From assembly GCF_051401765.1 (NCBI RefSeq), contig NW_027480422.1, forward strand, positions 12,170,001 through 12,234,000: 64,000 bases of DNA, written 5' to 3'. The notes under the pieces are model-generated. The model worked only from the letters and a program-made list of their open reading frames with translations. It had not been told where the DNA came from and made no database searches. The number at the start of each line of letters is the position of its first letter. Within the stretch, counting starts at the first letter, position 1. The position numbers and the translations under genes are program-made. The DNA comes from Calliopsis andreniformis. Taxonomy: Eukaryota > Arthropoda > Insecta > Hymenoptera > Andrenidae. This document shows, in pieces, positions 36,296 to 50,379 of this stretch.

Positions 36296-36993
36296 AAATG
36301 ACCATTAGCTTCTCACTGGTTGCAATTATTCCATTTATACGTTGCAAAACTGTTGTGTTTTTATTGTATTTTATGCTTCTGGTGTTGACTTCTATGTCGC
36401 TAGCAATTGGATATGGTGGTGCAACGCCCTAGAGTGAAGCCTAGGTTACCCGGAACGTAGAAATGACCATTACATTCACACTGATTGCAATTATTCATTT
36501 TATACGATGCCAAAGCTATTGTATTTTTATTGTATTTTATGCTTCTGACGATGACTTCTATATCGCTAGCTATTCGATCTGGTAGAGCAACGCCCTAGAG
36601 TGAAGCCTAGGTTGCCCGGAACGTAGTAATGGCCATTACCTTCACACTGGTTGCAGTTATTCCTCTTATGCGATGGAAAAACTGTTGTATTTTTATTGTA
36701 TTCTATGCTTCTGGCGTTGACTTCTTAGGCCCTAACTATTCGATCTGGTGGAGCAACGCCCTAGAGTGAAGCCTAGGTTGCCCGGAACGTAGAAATGACC
36801 ATTACCATCACACTTGTTGCAATGACTTGTGTTATACGATGAAAAAACTGTTGTATTTTTATTGTATTTTATGCGTCTGGCGATGAATTCTAAGTCCCTA
36901 GCTATTCGATCTGGTGGAGCAACGCCCTAGAGTAAAGCCTAGGTTGCCCGGAACGCAGAAATGACCATTACTTTCACACTGGTTGCAATTATT
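36296..36993. repeat. 6-monomer higher-order repeat, partial copy 2
   Basis: Follows 35301-35998 with a few substitutions and one or two single-base length changes. It leaves the match near 36993, where ATTCCTGTTATACAAGGG replaces ATTCCAGTTATACGTTGG. Confidence 0.86.
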
Positions 36994-39400
36994 CCTGTTA
37001 TACAAGGGAAACACTGTTGTATTTATATTGTATTTTATGCTTCCGGCGGTGACTTCTTAGGCCCTAACTATTCGATCTGGTGCAGCAACGCCCTAGAGAG
37101 AAGCCTAGGTTACCCGGACCGTAGAAATGACCAGTACTTTCACACTGGTTGCAGTTATTCCTGTTATACAATGGAAAAACTGTTGCGTTTTTATTGTATT
37201 TTATGCATCTAGCGTTGTATTGAAAGTCCCTAACTATTCGATCTGGTGGAGCGACGCCCTGGAGTTAAGTCAAGGTTGCCCGGAACGTAGAAATGACCAT
37301 AACTTTCACACTGGTTGCAATTATTCGTTCTATACAATGGAAAAACTGTTCTATTTATTTTGTATTTCATGCTTCGGGCGTTGACTTCTAAGGCCCTAAC
37401 TAATCGATCTGGTGGAGCGACGCCCTACAGTTAAGCCTAGGTTGCACGGAACGTAGAAATGACCTTTACTTTCACACTGTTTGCAAATATACATTATATA
37501 CGATGGAAAAGTTGTTGTATTTATATCGTATTTTATGCTTCTGGCGTTGACTTCTTAGGCCCTAACTAATCGATCTGGTGGAACAACGCCCTAGAGTGAA
37601 GCCTAGGTTGCCCGGAACGTAGAAATCACGTTTACCTTCACACTGTTTGCAAATATACATTATATACGATGGAAAAGCTGTTGTATTTATACTGTATTTT
37701 ATGCTTCTGGCGTTGTCTTCTTAGGCCCTAACTATTCGATCTGGTAGAGCAATGCTCTAGAGTGAAGCCTAGGTTGCCCGGAACGTAGAAATGACCATTA
37801 CCTTCACTCTGCTTGCAAATATACATTTTATACGATGGAAGAACTGTTAGACTTATGTTGTATTTTATTCTTCTGGCGTTGAATTCTAAGGCCCTAACTA
37901 TTCGATGTGGTGGAGCAACGCCATAGAGCGAAACCTAGGTTGCTCGGAACGTAGAAATGACCATTACTTTCACACTGGTTGCAATTATTCATTCTATGCG
38001 ATGGAAAAACTGTTGTACATATATCGTATTTTATGCTTCTGGCATGGACTTCTCAGGCCCTAACTATTCTATCTGGTGGAGCAACGCCCTATGGTGAAGC
38101 CTAGCTTGCCCGGAACGTAGAAATGACCATAACTATCAGACTGGTTGCAATTATCCGTTTTATACGATGGAAAGACTGTTGTATTTATATTGTATGTTAT
38201 AGTTATGGCGTTATCTTCTAGGTCCGTAGCTATTCGATATGGTTGAGCAACGCCCTAGAGTGAAGCCTAAGTTGCCCGGAACGTAGAAATGACCATAGCT
38301 TTCATACTGGTTGCAATTATTCGTTTTATACGATGGAAAAACTGTTGTACTTATATTGTATTTTCTGCTTCTGTCGTTGACTTCTTAGGCCCTAACTATT
38401 CGATCTGGTGGAGCAACGCCCTAGAGTGAAGCCTAGGTTGCCCGGAACGTAGAAATGACCACTACTTTCACGCTGTTTGCAATTATTCATATTATACGAT
38501 GGAGAAACCCATGGATTTTCATTGTATTTTATGCTTCTGGCGTTGACTTCTAAGGCCGTAGCTATTACATGTGGCGGAACGGCGCCCTAGATTGAAGCCT
38601 AGGTTTCCCGGAACGTAGAAACGACTATCACTTTCACACTGGTTGCAATTATACGTGTAATACGGTGGAAAAACTGTTGTATTTTTATTGTATTTTATGC
38701 TTCGGGCGTTGACTTCTAAGGCCCTAACTATTCGATCTGGCGGAGCAACGCCTCAGAGTTATATCTAGGATGCCCGAACGTAGAAATGGCCGTCACTTTC
38801 ACACTGGTTGCAATTATTCGTTTTATACCATGGAACAGCTGTTGTATTTATATTGTGTTTTATGCTTCTGGCGATGACTTCTTACTACCTAACTATTCGA
38901 TCTGGTGGAGCAACGTCCTAGAGTGAAGCCTAGATTGCACGGAACGTAGAAATGACCATTACCTTCACACAAATTGCAATTATTCATTTTATACGATGGA
39001 AGAACTGTTGTATTTTTATTATATTTTATGCTCCGGGCGTAGACTTCTAAGGCCCTAACTATTCGATCTGGTGGAGCAGCACCCTAGAGTGAAGCCTGGG
39101 TTGCCCGGAACGTAGCAATGACCATAACTTTCGCACCGGTTGCAATTATTCGTTTTATACGATGGAAAAACTGTTGTATTTGTTTTGTATTTTATGCTTC
39201 TGGCGTTGACTTCTATGGCCCTAGCTATTCGATCTGGTGGAGCAACGCCCTAGAGTGAAGCCTAGGTTGTACGGAACGTGGAAGTGACCATCACCTTCAC
39301 ACTGTTTGCGATTATTCATTTTATACGATGGTAAAGCTGTTGTACTTAAGTTGTATTTTATTCTTCTGGCGTTGAATTCTAAGTCCCTAGCTATTCGATC
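36994..39400. repeat. 166-bp satellite, diverged monomers
   Basis: About 14.5 monomers in the same phase. Subtypes from 26-34 kb are mixed with monomers not seen elsewhere, for example about 38450-38600 (GAGAAACCCATGGATTTTCA) and about 38750-38800 (CCTCAGAGTTATATCTAGG). No long period or gene is seen. Confidence 0.9.
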
Positions 39401-40749
39401 TGCTGGAGCAACGCGCTGGAGTGAAGCCTAGTCTACCCAGAACGTAGAAGTGACCAGTACTTTCACACTGGTTGCAGTTATTCCTGTTATACGATTGAAA
39501 AGCTGTTGCATTTTTATTGTATTTTATGCTTCTGGCGTTGAATTCAAAGTCCCTAACTACTCAATCTGGAGGAACATGCCCTAGAGTTAAGCCTAGGATG
39601 CCCGGAAAGTAGAAATGACCATAACTTTCACACTGTTTGCAATCAATCATTTTATACGATGGAAATGCTGTTGTATTTATATTGTATTTTATGCTTCTGG
39701 AGTTGACTTCTAAGGCCGTAACTATTCGATGTGATGGAGCAACGCCCAAGAGTGAAGCCTAGGTGGCCCGGAACGTAGAAATGACCAGTACTTTCACACT
39801 GGTTGCAGTTATTCCTGTTATTCGACGGAAAAACTTTTGCATTTTTATTGTATTTTATGTTTTTTGCGTTGAATTCGAAGTCCCTAACTATGCGATCTGG
39901 TGGAGCAACGCCCTACAGTTAAGCCTAGGTTGCCCAGAACGTAGAAATGGTCTTTACTTTCACACTGGTTGCAATTATTCATTCTATACGATGGAAAAAC
40001 TGTTGTACATATATCGTATTTTATGCTTCTGGCGTTGACTTCTTAGGCCCTAACCATTCGATCTGGTGGAGCAACAACAACTGGTGAAGCCTAGCTTGCC
40101 CGGAACGTAGAAATGACCATAACTATCAGACTGGTAGCAATTATCCGTTTTATACGATGGAAAGACTTTTGTATTTATATTGTATGTTATAGTTATGGCG
40201 TTATCTTCTAGGGCCGTAGCTATTCGATATGGTTGAGCAACGCCCTAGAGTGAAGCCTAGGTTACCCGAAACGTAAAAATGACCATAACTTTCACACTGG
40301 TTGCAATTATTCGTTCTATGCAATGGAAAAACTGTTGCATCTTTACTGTATTTTATGATTCTGGCGTTAAATTCTATGTCCCTAGCTATGCGATCTGGTG
40401 GATCAACTCCCTACAGTTAAGCCTAGGTTGCCCAGAACGTAGAAATGGCCTTTACTTTCACACTGTTTGCAAATATACATTATATACGATGAAAAAAATT
40501 TTGTATCTATTTTGTAATTTATGCTTCTGGCGCCGACTTCTTAGGTCCCAACTATTGGATCTGGTGGAGCAACGCCCTGGGGTGAAGCCCAGGTTGCGCG
40601 GAACGTAGAAAAGATCATAACTTTCACACTGGTTTCAATTATTCGTTTTATACAATGGAAAAACTGTTGTACTTAGGTTGCATTTTATTCTTCTGGCGTT
40701 GAATTCTAACTCCCTAGCTGTTCGAACTGGTGGAGCAACGCCCTAGAGT

Positions 40750-41950
40750 GAAGCCTAGGTTACCCGGAACGTAGAAATGACCATTACCTTCAGGCTTGTT
40801 GCAATTATTCCTGTTGTACGATGAAAAAACTGTTGTATTTATATTGTATTTTATGCTTCTGGCATTGACTTCTAAGGCCCTAACTATTCGATGTGGTGGA
40901 GCAACGCCATAGAGCGAAACATAGGTTGCTCGGAACGTAGAAATGACCATTACTTTCACACTGGTTGCAATTATTCATTCTATACGATGGAAAAACTGTT
41001 GTACATATATCGTATTTTATGCTACTGGCGTTGACTTCTTAGCCCCTAACTATTCGATCTGGTGGAGCAACGCCCAATGGTGAAGCCTAGCTTGCCCGGA
41101 ACGTAGAAATGACCATAACTATCAGACTCGTAGCAATTAACCGTTTTATACGATGGAAAGACTGTTGTATTTATATTGTATGTTATAGTTATGGCGTTAT
41201 CTTCTAGGGCCGTAAATATTCGATATGGTTGAGCAACGCCCTACAGTGAAGCCTTTGTTGCCCGGAACGTAGAAATGACCATAGCTTTCATACTGGTTGC
41301 AATTATTCGTTTTATACGATGGAAAAACTGTTGTATTTATATTGTATTTTATGCTTCTGGCATTGACTTCTAGGGCCCTAACTATTCGATGTGGTGGAGC
41401 AACGCCATAGAGCGAAAGCTAGGTTGCTCGGAACGTAGAAATGACCATTACTTGCGCACTGGTTGCAATTATTTATTCTATACTATGGAAAAACTGTTGT
41501 ACATATATCGTACTTTATGCTTCTGGCGTTGACTTCTAAGGCCCTAACTATTCGATGTGGTGGAGCAACGCCCTAGAGTGGAGCCTAGGATGCTCGGAAC
41601 GTAGAAATGACCATTACTTGCGCACTGGTTGCAATTATTTATTCTATACGATGGAAAAACTGTTGTACATATATCGTATTTTATGCTTCTGCCGTTGAGT
41701 TCTAAGACCCTAACTATTCGATCTGGTGGCGCAGTGCTCTAGAGTGAAGCCTAGGTTGCCCGGAACGTAGAAATGACCATTACCTTCACACTGCTTGCAA
41801 TTATACATTTTATACGATGGAAGAACTGTTATACTTATGTTGCATTTTATCCATCTGGCGATGAATTCTAAGTCCCTAGCTATTCGATCTGGTGGAGCAA
41901 CGCCCAATGGTGAAGCCTAGCTTGCCCGGAACGTAGAAATGACCATAGCT
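40750..41950. repeat. 16-monomer-distant duplicated segment, copy 1
   Basis: Matches about 43404-44611, first at an offset of 2,654 bp and, after the patch at 44093-44110, of 2,661 bp. Shared marks are TACCTTCAGGCTTGTTGCAA, ACATATATCGTATTTTATGC, CGTAAATATTCGATATGG and CATTACTTGCGCACTGG. Confidence 0.87.
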
Positions 41951-43403
41951 TTCACACTGGTTGCAATTATTCCTGTTATACAAGGGAAAAACTGTTGTAT
42001 TTATCTTGAATTTCATGCTACGGGCGTTGACTTCTAAGGCCCTAACTATTCGATCTGGTGGAGCAGCGCCCTACAGTTAAGCCTAGGTTGCCCGGAACGT
42101 AGAAGTGACCAGTACTTTCACACTGGTTGCAATTATTCCTGTTACACGATGGAAAAACTGTTGCATCTTTATTGTATTTTATGATTCTGGCGTTAAATTC
42201 TATGTCCCTAACTATGCGATCTGGTGGAGCAACGCCCTACAGTTAAGCCTAGGTTGCCCAGAGCGTAGAAATGGCCTTTACTTTCACACTGATTGCAAAT
42301 ATACATTATATACGGTGAAAAAACTGTTGTATCTATTTTGCATTTTATGCTTCTGGCGCCGACTTCTTAGGTCCTAACTGTTGGATCTGGTGGAGCAACG
42401 CCCTGGGGTGAAGCCCAGGTTGCGCGGAACGTAGAAAAGATCATAACTTTCACACTGGTTTCAATTATTCGTTTTATACATTGGAAAAACTGTTGTACTT
42501 AGGTTGTATTTTATTCTTCTGGCGTTGAATTCTAACTCCCTAGCTGTTCGATCTGGTGGAGCAACGCCCTAGAGTGAAGCCAAGGTTACCCGGAACGTAG
42601 AAATGACCAGTACTTTCACACTGGTTGCAGTTATTCCTGTTATACGATTGAAAAGCTGTTGCATTTTTATCGTATTTTATGCTTCTGGCGTTGAATTCAA
42701 AGTCCCTAACTACTCAATCTGGTGGAACATGCCCTAGAGTTAAGCCTATGTTGCCCGGAAAGTAGAAATGACCATAACTTTCACACTGTTTGCAATCAAT
42801 CATTTTATACGATGGAAATGCTGTTGCATTTTTATTGTATTTTATTCTTCTGGCGTTGAATTCTAAGTCCCTAGCTATTCGATCTGGTGGAGCAACGCCC
42901 TAGCGTGAAGCCTAGGTTACCCGAAACGTAGAAATGACCATTACCTTCAGGCTTGTTGCAATTATTCCTGTTATACGATGAAAAAACTGTTGTATTTATA
43001 TTGTATTTTATGCTTCTGGCATTGACTTCTGAGGCCCTAACTATTCGATGTGGTGGAGCAACGCCATGGAGCGAAACCTAGGTTGCTCGGAACGTATAAA
43101 TGACCATTACTTGCACACTGGTTGCAAATATACATTATATACGACGGAAAAGCTGTTGTATTTATATTGTATTTTATGTTTCTGGCGTTGTCTCCTTAGG
43201 CCCTAACTATTCGATCTGGTGGAGCAATGCTCTAGAGTGAAGCCTAGGTTCCCGGAACGTAGAAATGCCCATTACCTTCACACTGCCTGCAATTATACAT
43301 TTTATACGATGGAAGAACTGTTATACTTATGTTGTACTTTATTCTTCTGGCGCTGAATTCTAAGTCCCTAGCTATTCGATCTGGTGGAGCAACGCCGTAG
43401 AGT

Positions 43404-44611
43404 GAAGCCTAGGTTACCCGAAACGTAGAAATGACCATTACCTTCAGGCTTGTTGCAATTATTCCTGTTATACGATGAAAAAACTGTTGTATTTATATTG
43501 TATTTTATGCTTCTGGCATTGACTTCTAAGGCCCTAACTATTCGATGTGGTGGAGCAACGCCATAGAGCGAAACATAGGTTGCTCGGAACGTAGAAATGA
43601 CCATTACTTTCACACTGGTTGCAATTATTCATTCTATACGATGGAAAAACTGTTGTACATATATCGTATTTTATGCTACTGGCGTTGACTTCTTAATCCC
43701 TAACTATTCGATCTGGTGGAGCAACGCGCAATGGTGAAGCCTAGCTTGCCCGGAACGTAGAAATGACCATAACTATCAGACTCGTAGCAATTATCCGTTT
43801 TATACGATGGAAAGACTGTTGTATTTATATTGTATGTTATAGTTATGGCGTTATCTTCTAGGGCCGTAAATATTCGATATGGTTGAGCAACGCCCTAGAG
43901 TGAAGCCTTTGTTGCCCGGAACGTAGAAATGACCATAGCTTTCATACTGGTTGCAATTATTCGTTTTATACGATGGAAAAACTGTTGTATTTATATTGTA
44001 TTTTATGCTTCTGGCATTGACTTCTAGGGCCCTAACTATTCGATGTGGTGGAGCAACGCCATAGAGCGAAAGCTAGGTTGCTCGGAACGTAGTTCCTCTG
44101 GCGTTGAATTACTTGCGCACTGGTTGCAATTATTTATTCTATACTATGGAAAAACTGTTGTACATATATCGTACTTTATGCTTCTGGCGTTGACTTCTAA
44201 GGCCCTAACTATTCGATGTGGTGGAGCAACGCCCTAGAGTGGAGCCTAGGATGCTCGGAACGTAGAAATGACCATTACTTGCGCACTGGTTGCAATTATT
44301 TATTCTATACGATGGAAAAACTGTTGTACATATGTCGTATTTTATGCTTCTGGCCTTGACTTCTAAGGCCCTAACTATTCGATCTGGTGGCGCAATGCTC
44401 TAGAGTGAAGCCTTGGTTGCCCGGAACGTAGAAATGACCATTACCTTCACACTGCTTGCAATTATACATTTTATACGATGGAAGAACTGTTATACTTATG
44501 TTGTATTTTATCCATCTGGCGATGAATTCTAAGTCCCTAGCTATTCGATCTGGTGGAGCAACGCCCAATGGTGAAGCCTAGCTTGCCCGGAACGTAGAAA
44601 TGACCATAGCT
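43404..44611. repeat. 16-monomer-distant duplicated segment, copy 2
   Basis: Copy of about 40750-41950 with scattered substitutions and one odd patch at 44093-44110 that makes this copy seven bases longer. Confidence 0.87.
44093..44110. other. Out-of-register patch inside a monomer
   Basis: After GGAACGTAG the expected AAATGACCATT (11 bases, as near 41440) is replaced by TTCCTCTGGCGTTGAATT (18 bases). Normal sequence then resumes with ACTTGCGCACTGG. The inserted bases are like the CTTCTGGCGTTGAATTC part found about 100 bases further on in other monomers. Confidence 0.85.
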
Positions 44612-47600
44612 TTCACACTGGTTGCAATTATTCCTGTTATACAAGGGAAAAACTGTTGTACTTATATTGTATTTTATGCTTCTGGCGTTGACTTCTTAGG
44701 TCCTAACTATACGATCTGGTGGAGCAACGCCCTAGAGTGAAGCATAGGTTGTACGGAACGTGGAAGTGACCATTACCTTCACACTGTTTGCGTTTATTCA
44801 TTTTATACGATGGTAAAGCTGTTGTACTTGGGTTGTATTTTGGGCTTCTGGCCTTGACTTCTAAGGCCCTAACTATTCGATGTGATGGAGCAACGCCCAA
44901 GAGTGAAACCTAGGATGCCCGGAACGTAGAAATGACCATAGATTTCACACTGGTTGCAATTATTCCTGTTATACAAGGGAAACACTGTTGTATTTATATT
45001 GTATTTTATGCTTCTGGCGTTGACTTCTTAGGCCCTAACTTTTCGATCTGGTGGAGCAACACCCTAGAGTGAAGCCTAGGCTACCCGGACCGTAGAAATG
45101 ACCAGTACTTTCACACTGGTTGCAGTTATTCCTGTTATACAATGGAAAAACTGTTGCATTTTTATTGTATTTTATGCTTCTGGCGTTGTATTCAAAGTCC
45201 CTAACAATTCGATCTGGTGGAGCAACGCCCTGGAGTTAAGCCAAGGTTGCCCGGAACGTAGAACTGACCACAACTTTTCACTGGTTGTAATTATTCGTTC
45301 TATACAATGGAAAAACTGTTCTATTTATTTTGTATTTTATGCTTCGGGCATTGACTCGTAAGTCCCTGACTATTCGGTCTGGTGGAGCAACGCCCTAGAG
45401 TGTAGCCTAGGCTGCCCGGAACGTAGAAATGACCATTACCTTCACACTGTTTGCGGATATTCATTTGATACGATGGAAAAACTGTTGTATTTAACTTGTA
45501 TTTCATGCTACGGGCGTTGACTTCTAAGGCCCTAACTATTCGATCTGGTGGAGCAGCGCCCTACAGTTAAGCCTAGGTTGCCCGGAACGTAGAAGTGACC
45601 TTTACTTTCATACTGTTTGCAAATATACATTAAATACGATGGTAAAGCTGTTGTATTTATATTGTATTTTATGCTTCTGGCGTAGACTTCGTAGGCCCTA
45701 GCTATCAGATCTGGTGGAAGGACGCCCTAGAGTGAAGCCTAGGTTGCCCGGAAAATAGAAAAGACCATTACCTTCACACTGGTTGCAATTATTCCTGTTA
45801 CACGATGGAAAAACTGTTGCATCTTTATTGTATTTTATGATTCTGGCGTTAAATTCTATGTCCCTAACTATGCGATCTGGTGGAGCAACGCCCTACAGTT
45901 AAGCCTAGGTTGCCCAGAGCGTAGAAATGGCCTTTACTTTCACACTGATTGCAAATATACATTATATACGATGAAAAAACTGTTGTATCTATTTTGCATT
46001 TTATGCTTCTGGCGCCGACTTCTTAGGTCCTAACTGTTGGATCTGGTGGAGCAACGCCCTGGGGTGAAGCCGAGGTTGCGCGGAACGTAGAAAAGATCAT
46101 AACTTTCACACTGGTTTCAATTATTCGTTTTATACAATGGAAAAACTGTTGTACTTAGGTTGTATTTTATTCTTCTGGCGTTGAATTCTAACTCCCTAGC
46201 TGTTCGATCTGGTGGAGCAACGCCCTAGAGTGAAGCCAAGGTTACCCGGAACGTAGAAATGACCAGTACTTTCTCACTCGTTGCAGTTATTCCTGTTATA
46301 CGATTGAAAGGCTGTTGCATTTTTATTGTATTTTATGCTTCTGGCGTTGAATTCAAAGTCCCTAACTACTCAATCTGGTGGAACATGCCCTAGAGTTAAG
46401 CCTAGGATGCCCGGAAAGTAGAAATGACCATAACTTTCACACTGTTTGCAATCAATCATTTTATACGATGGAAATGCTGTTGTATTTATATTGTATTTTA
46501 TGCTTCTGGAGTTAACTTCTAAGGCCGTAACTATTCGATGTGATGGAGCAACGCCCAAGAGTGAAGCCTAGGTGGACCGGAACGTAGAAATGACCAGTAC
46601 TTTCACACTGGTTGCAGTTATTCCTGTTATTCGACGGAAAAAATTTTGCATTTTTATTGTATATTATGTTTTTTGCGTTGAATTCGAAGTCCCTAACTAT
46701 GCGATCTGGTGGAGCAACGCCCTACAGTTAAGCCTATGCTGCCCGGAACGTGGAAGTGACCATTACCTTCAAACTGTTTGCGATTATTCATTTAATACGA
46801 TGGAAAAGCTGTTGCATTTTTATTGTATTTTATGCTTCTGGCGTTGTATTCAAAGTCCCTAACTATTCGATCTGGTGGAGCAACGCCCTGGAGTTAAGCC
46901 AAGGTTGCCCGGAACGTAGAAATTGCCATAACTTTTACACTGGTTGCAATTATTCGTTCTATGCAATGGAAAAACTGTTCTATTTATTTTGTATTTCATG
47001 CTTCGGGCGTTAACTTCTAAGGCCCTAACTATTCGATGTGGTGGAGCAACGTCCTAGAGTGGAGCCTAGGATGCTCGGAACGTAGAAATGACCATTACTT
47101 GCGCACTGGTTGCAATTATTTATTCTATACGATGGAAAAACTGTTGTACATATATCGTATTTTATGCTTCTGCCGTTGACTTCTAAGACCCTAACGATTC
47201 GATCTGGTGGCGCAATGCTCTAGAGTGAAGCCTAGGTTGCCCGGAACGTAGAAATGACCATTACCTTCACACTGCTTGCAATTATACATTTTATACGATG
47301 GAAGAACTGTTATACTTATGTTGCATTTTATCCATCTGGCGATGAATTCTAAGTCCCTAGCTATTCGATCTGGTGGAGCAACGCCCAATGGTGAAGCCTA
47401 GCTTGCCCGGAACGTAGAAATGACCATAGCTTTCACACTGGTTGCAATTATTCCTGTTATACAAGGGAAAAACTGTTGTACTTATATTGTATTTTATGCT
47501 TCTGGCGTTGACTTCTTAGGTCCTAACTATACGATCTGGTGGAGCAACGCCCTAGAGTGAAGCATAGGTTGTACGGAACGTGGAAGTGACCATTACCTTC

Positions 47601-50379
47601 ACACTGTTTGCGTTTATTCATTTTATACGATGGTAAAGCTGTTGTACTTGGGTTGTATTTTAGGCTTCTGGCCTTGACTTCTAAGGCCCTAACTATTCGA
47701 TGTGATGGAGCAACGCCCTAGAGTGAAACCTAGGATGCCCGGAACGTAGAAATGACCACAACTTTTCACTGGTTGTAATTATTCGTTCTATACAATGGAA
47801 AAACTGTTCTATTTATTTTGTATTTTATGCTTCGGGCATTGACTTCTAAGGCCCTAACTATTCGATCTGGTGGAGCAGCGCCCTACAGTTAAGCCTAGGT
47901 TGCCCGGAACGTAGAAGTGACCAGTACTTTCACACTGGTTGCAATTATTCCTGTTACACGATGGAAAAACTGTTGCATCTTTATTGTATTTTATGATTCT
48001 GGCGTTAAATTCTATGTCCCTAACAATGCGATCTGGTGGAGCAACGCCCTACAGTTAAGCCTAGGTTGCCCAGAGCGTAGAAATGGCCTTTACTTTCACA
48101 CTGATTGCAAATATACATTATATACGATGAAAAAACTGTTGTATCTATTTTGCATTTTATGCTTCTGGCGCCGACTTCTTAGGTCCTAACTGTTGGATCT
48201 GGTGGAGCAACGCCCTGGGGTGAAGCCCAGGTTGCGCGGAACGTAGAAAAGATCATAACTTTCACACTGGTTTCAATTATTCGTTTTATACAATGGAAAA
48301 ACTGTTGTACTTAGGTTGTATTTTATTCTTCTGGCGTTGAATTCTAACTCCCTAGCTGTTCGATCTGGTGGAGCAACGCCCTAGAGTGAAGCCAAGGTTA
48401 CCCGGAACGTAGAAATGACCAGTACTTTCACACTGGTTGCAGTTATTCCTGTTATACGATTGAAAAGCTGTTGCATTTTTATCGTATTTTATGCTTCTGG
48501 CGTTGAATTCAAAGTCCCTAACTACTCAATCTGGTGGAACATGCCCTAGAGTTAAGCCTATGTTGCCCGGAAAGTAGAAATGACCATAACTTTCACACTG
48601 TTTGCAATCAATCATTTTATACGATGGAAATGCTGTTGCATTTTTATTGTATTTTATTCTTCTGGCGTTGAATTCTAAGTCCCTAGCTACTCGATCTGGT
48701 GGAGCAACGCCCTAGCGTGAAGCCTAGGTTACCCGAAACGTAGAAATGACCATTACCTTCAGGCTTGTTGCAATTATTCCTGTCATACGATGAAAAAACT
48801 GTTGTATTTATATTGTATTTTATGCTTCTGGCATTGACTTCTAAGGCCCTAACTATTCGATGTGGTGGAGCAACGCCATGGAGCGAAACCTAGGTTGCTC
48901 GGAACGTATAAATGACCATAACTTTCACACTGGTTGCTATTATTCGTTTTGTACGATGGAAAAACTGATGTATCTATATTGTATTTTATGCTTCTGGCGT
49001 TGACATCTTCGGCCGTAACTGTTCGATCTGGTTGAACATCGCCCTAGAATGAAGCCTAGGTTGCCCGGAACGTAGAAATGACCTTTACTTTCACACTGTT
49101 TGCAAATATACATTATATACGATGGAAAAGCTGTTGTATTAATATTGTATTTTATGCTTCTGGCGTTGACTTCTTAGGCCCTAACTATCCGATCTGGTGG
49201 AGGGACGCCCTAGAGTGAAGCCTAGGCTGCCCGGAACATAGAAAAGACCATTACCTTCACACTGGTTGCAATTATTCCTGTTATACGATGGAATAACTGT
49301 TGCATCTTTATTGTATTTTATGATTCTGGCGTTAAATTCTATGTCGCTAACTATGCGACCTGGTGGAGCAACGCCCTACGGCTAAGCCTAGGTTTGCCAG
49401 AACGTAGAAATGACCAGTACTTTCACACTGGTTGCAGTTATTCCTTTTATTCGATTGAAAAGCTGTTGCATTTTTATTGTATTTTATGCTTCTGGCGTTG
49501 AATTCAAAGTCCCTAACTACTCAATCTGGTGGAACATGCCCTAGAGTTAAGCCTAGGATGCCCGGAAAGTAGAAATGACCATAACTTTCACACTGTTTGC
49601 AATCAATCATTTTATACGATGGAAATGCTGTTGTATTTATATTGTATTTTATGCTTCTGGAGTTGACTTCTAAGGCCGTAACTATTCGATGTGATGGAGC
49701 AACGCCCAAGAGTGAAGCCTAGGCCACCCGGAACGTAAAAATGACCAGTACTTTCACACTGGTTGCAGTTACTCCTGTTATACAATGGAAAAACTGTTGC
49801 ATTTTTATTGTATTTTATGCTTCTGGCGTTGTATTCAAAGTCCCTAACTATTCGATCTGGTGGAGCAACGCCCTACAGTTAAGCCTAGGTTGCCCGGAAC
49901 GTAGAAATGACCTTTACTTTCAGACTGTTTGCAAATATACATTATATACGATGGAAAAGCTGTTGTATTTATTTTGTATTTTATGCTTATGGCGTTGAAT
50001 TCTAAGTCCCCAGCTATTCTATCTGGTGGAGCAATTCTCTAGTGTAAAGCCTAGGTTGCCCGTAACGTAGAAATGACCATTACCTTCACACTGCTTGCAA
50101 TTATACATTTTATACGATGGAAAAACTGTTATATTTATGTTGTATTTTATTCTTCTGGCGTTGAATTCTAAGTCCCTAACTATTCGATCTGGTGGAGCAA
50201 CGCCCTAGGGTGAAGCCTAGGTTACCCCGAGCGTAGAAATGAACATTAGTTTCACACTGCTTGCAATTATTCCTGTTATACGATGGAAAAGCTGTTGTAT
50301 TTTTATTGTATTTTATGCTTCTGGCGTTGACTTCTAAGTCGCTAGCTATTCGATCTGGTGCAGCAACGCCCCAGAGTGA

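Larger units (their letters stand above)
39401..49760. repeat. 166-bp satellite mosaic with segments shared at 16-41 monomer distances
   Basis: About 62 monomers. Segments near 39420-39770, 46230-46580 and 49390-49740 share ACTACTCAATCTGG and GCAATCAATCATTTTATACG. Segments near 42040-43100, 45770-46240 and 47880-48910 share GATTCTGGCGTTAAATTC and GGCGCCGACTTCTTAGGTCC. Segments near 41560-41990, 44220-44940 and 47040-47750 share CATTACTTGCGCACTGG. The offsets noted (about 2,654, 2,820, 3,151, 3,656, 5,812 and 6,809 bp) are each within a few bases of a whole number of monomers. A monomer near 48915-49070 is of the 23.3-kb type (ATTCGTTTTGTACGATGG, ACATCTTCGGCCGTAACTG), a long-distance similarity. 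Confidence 0.9.
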
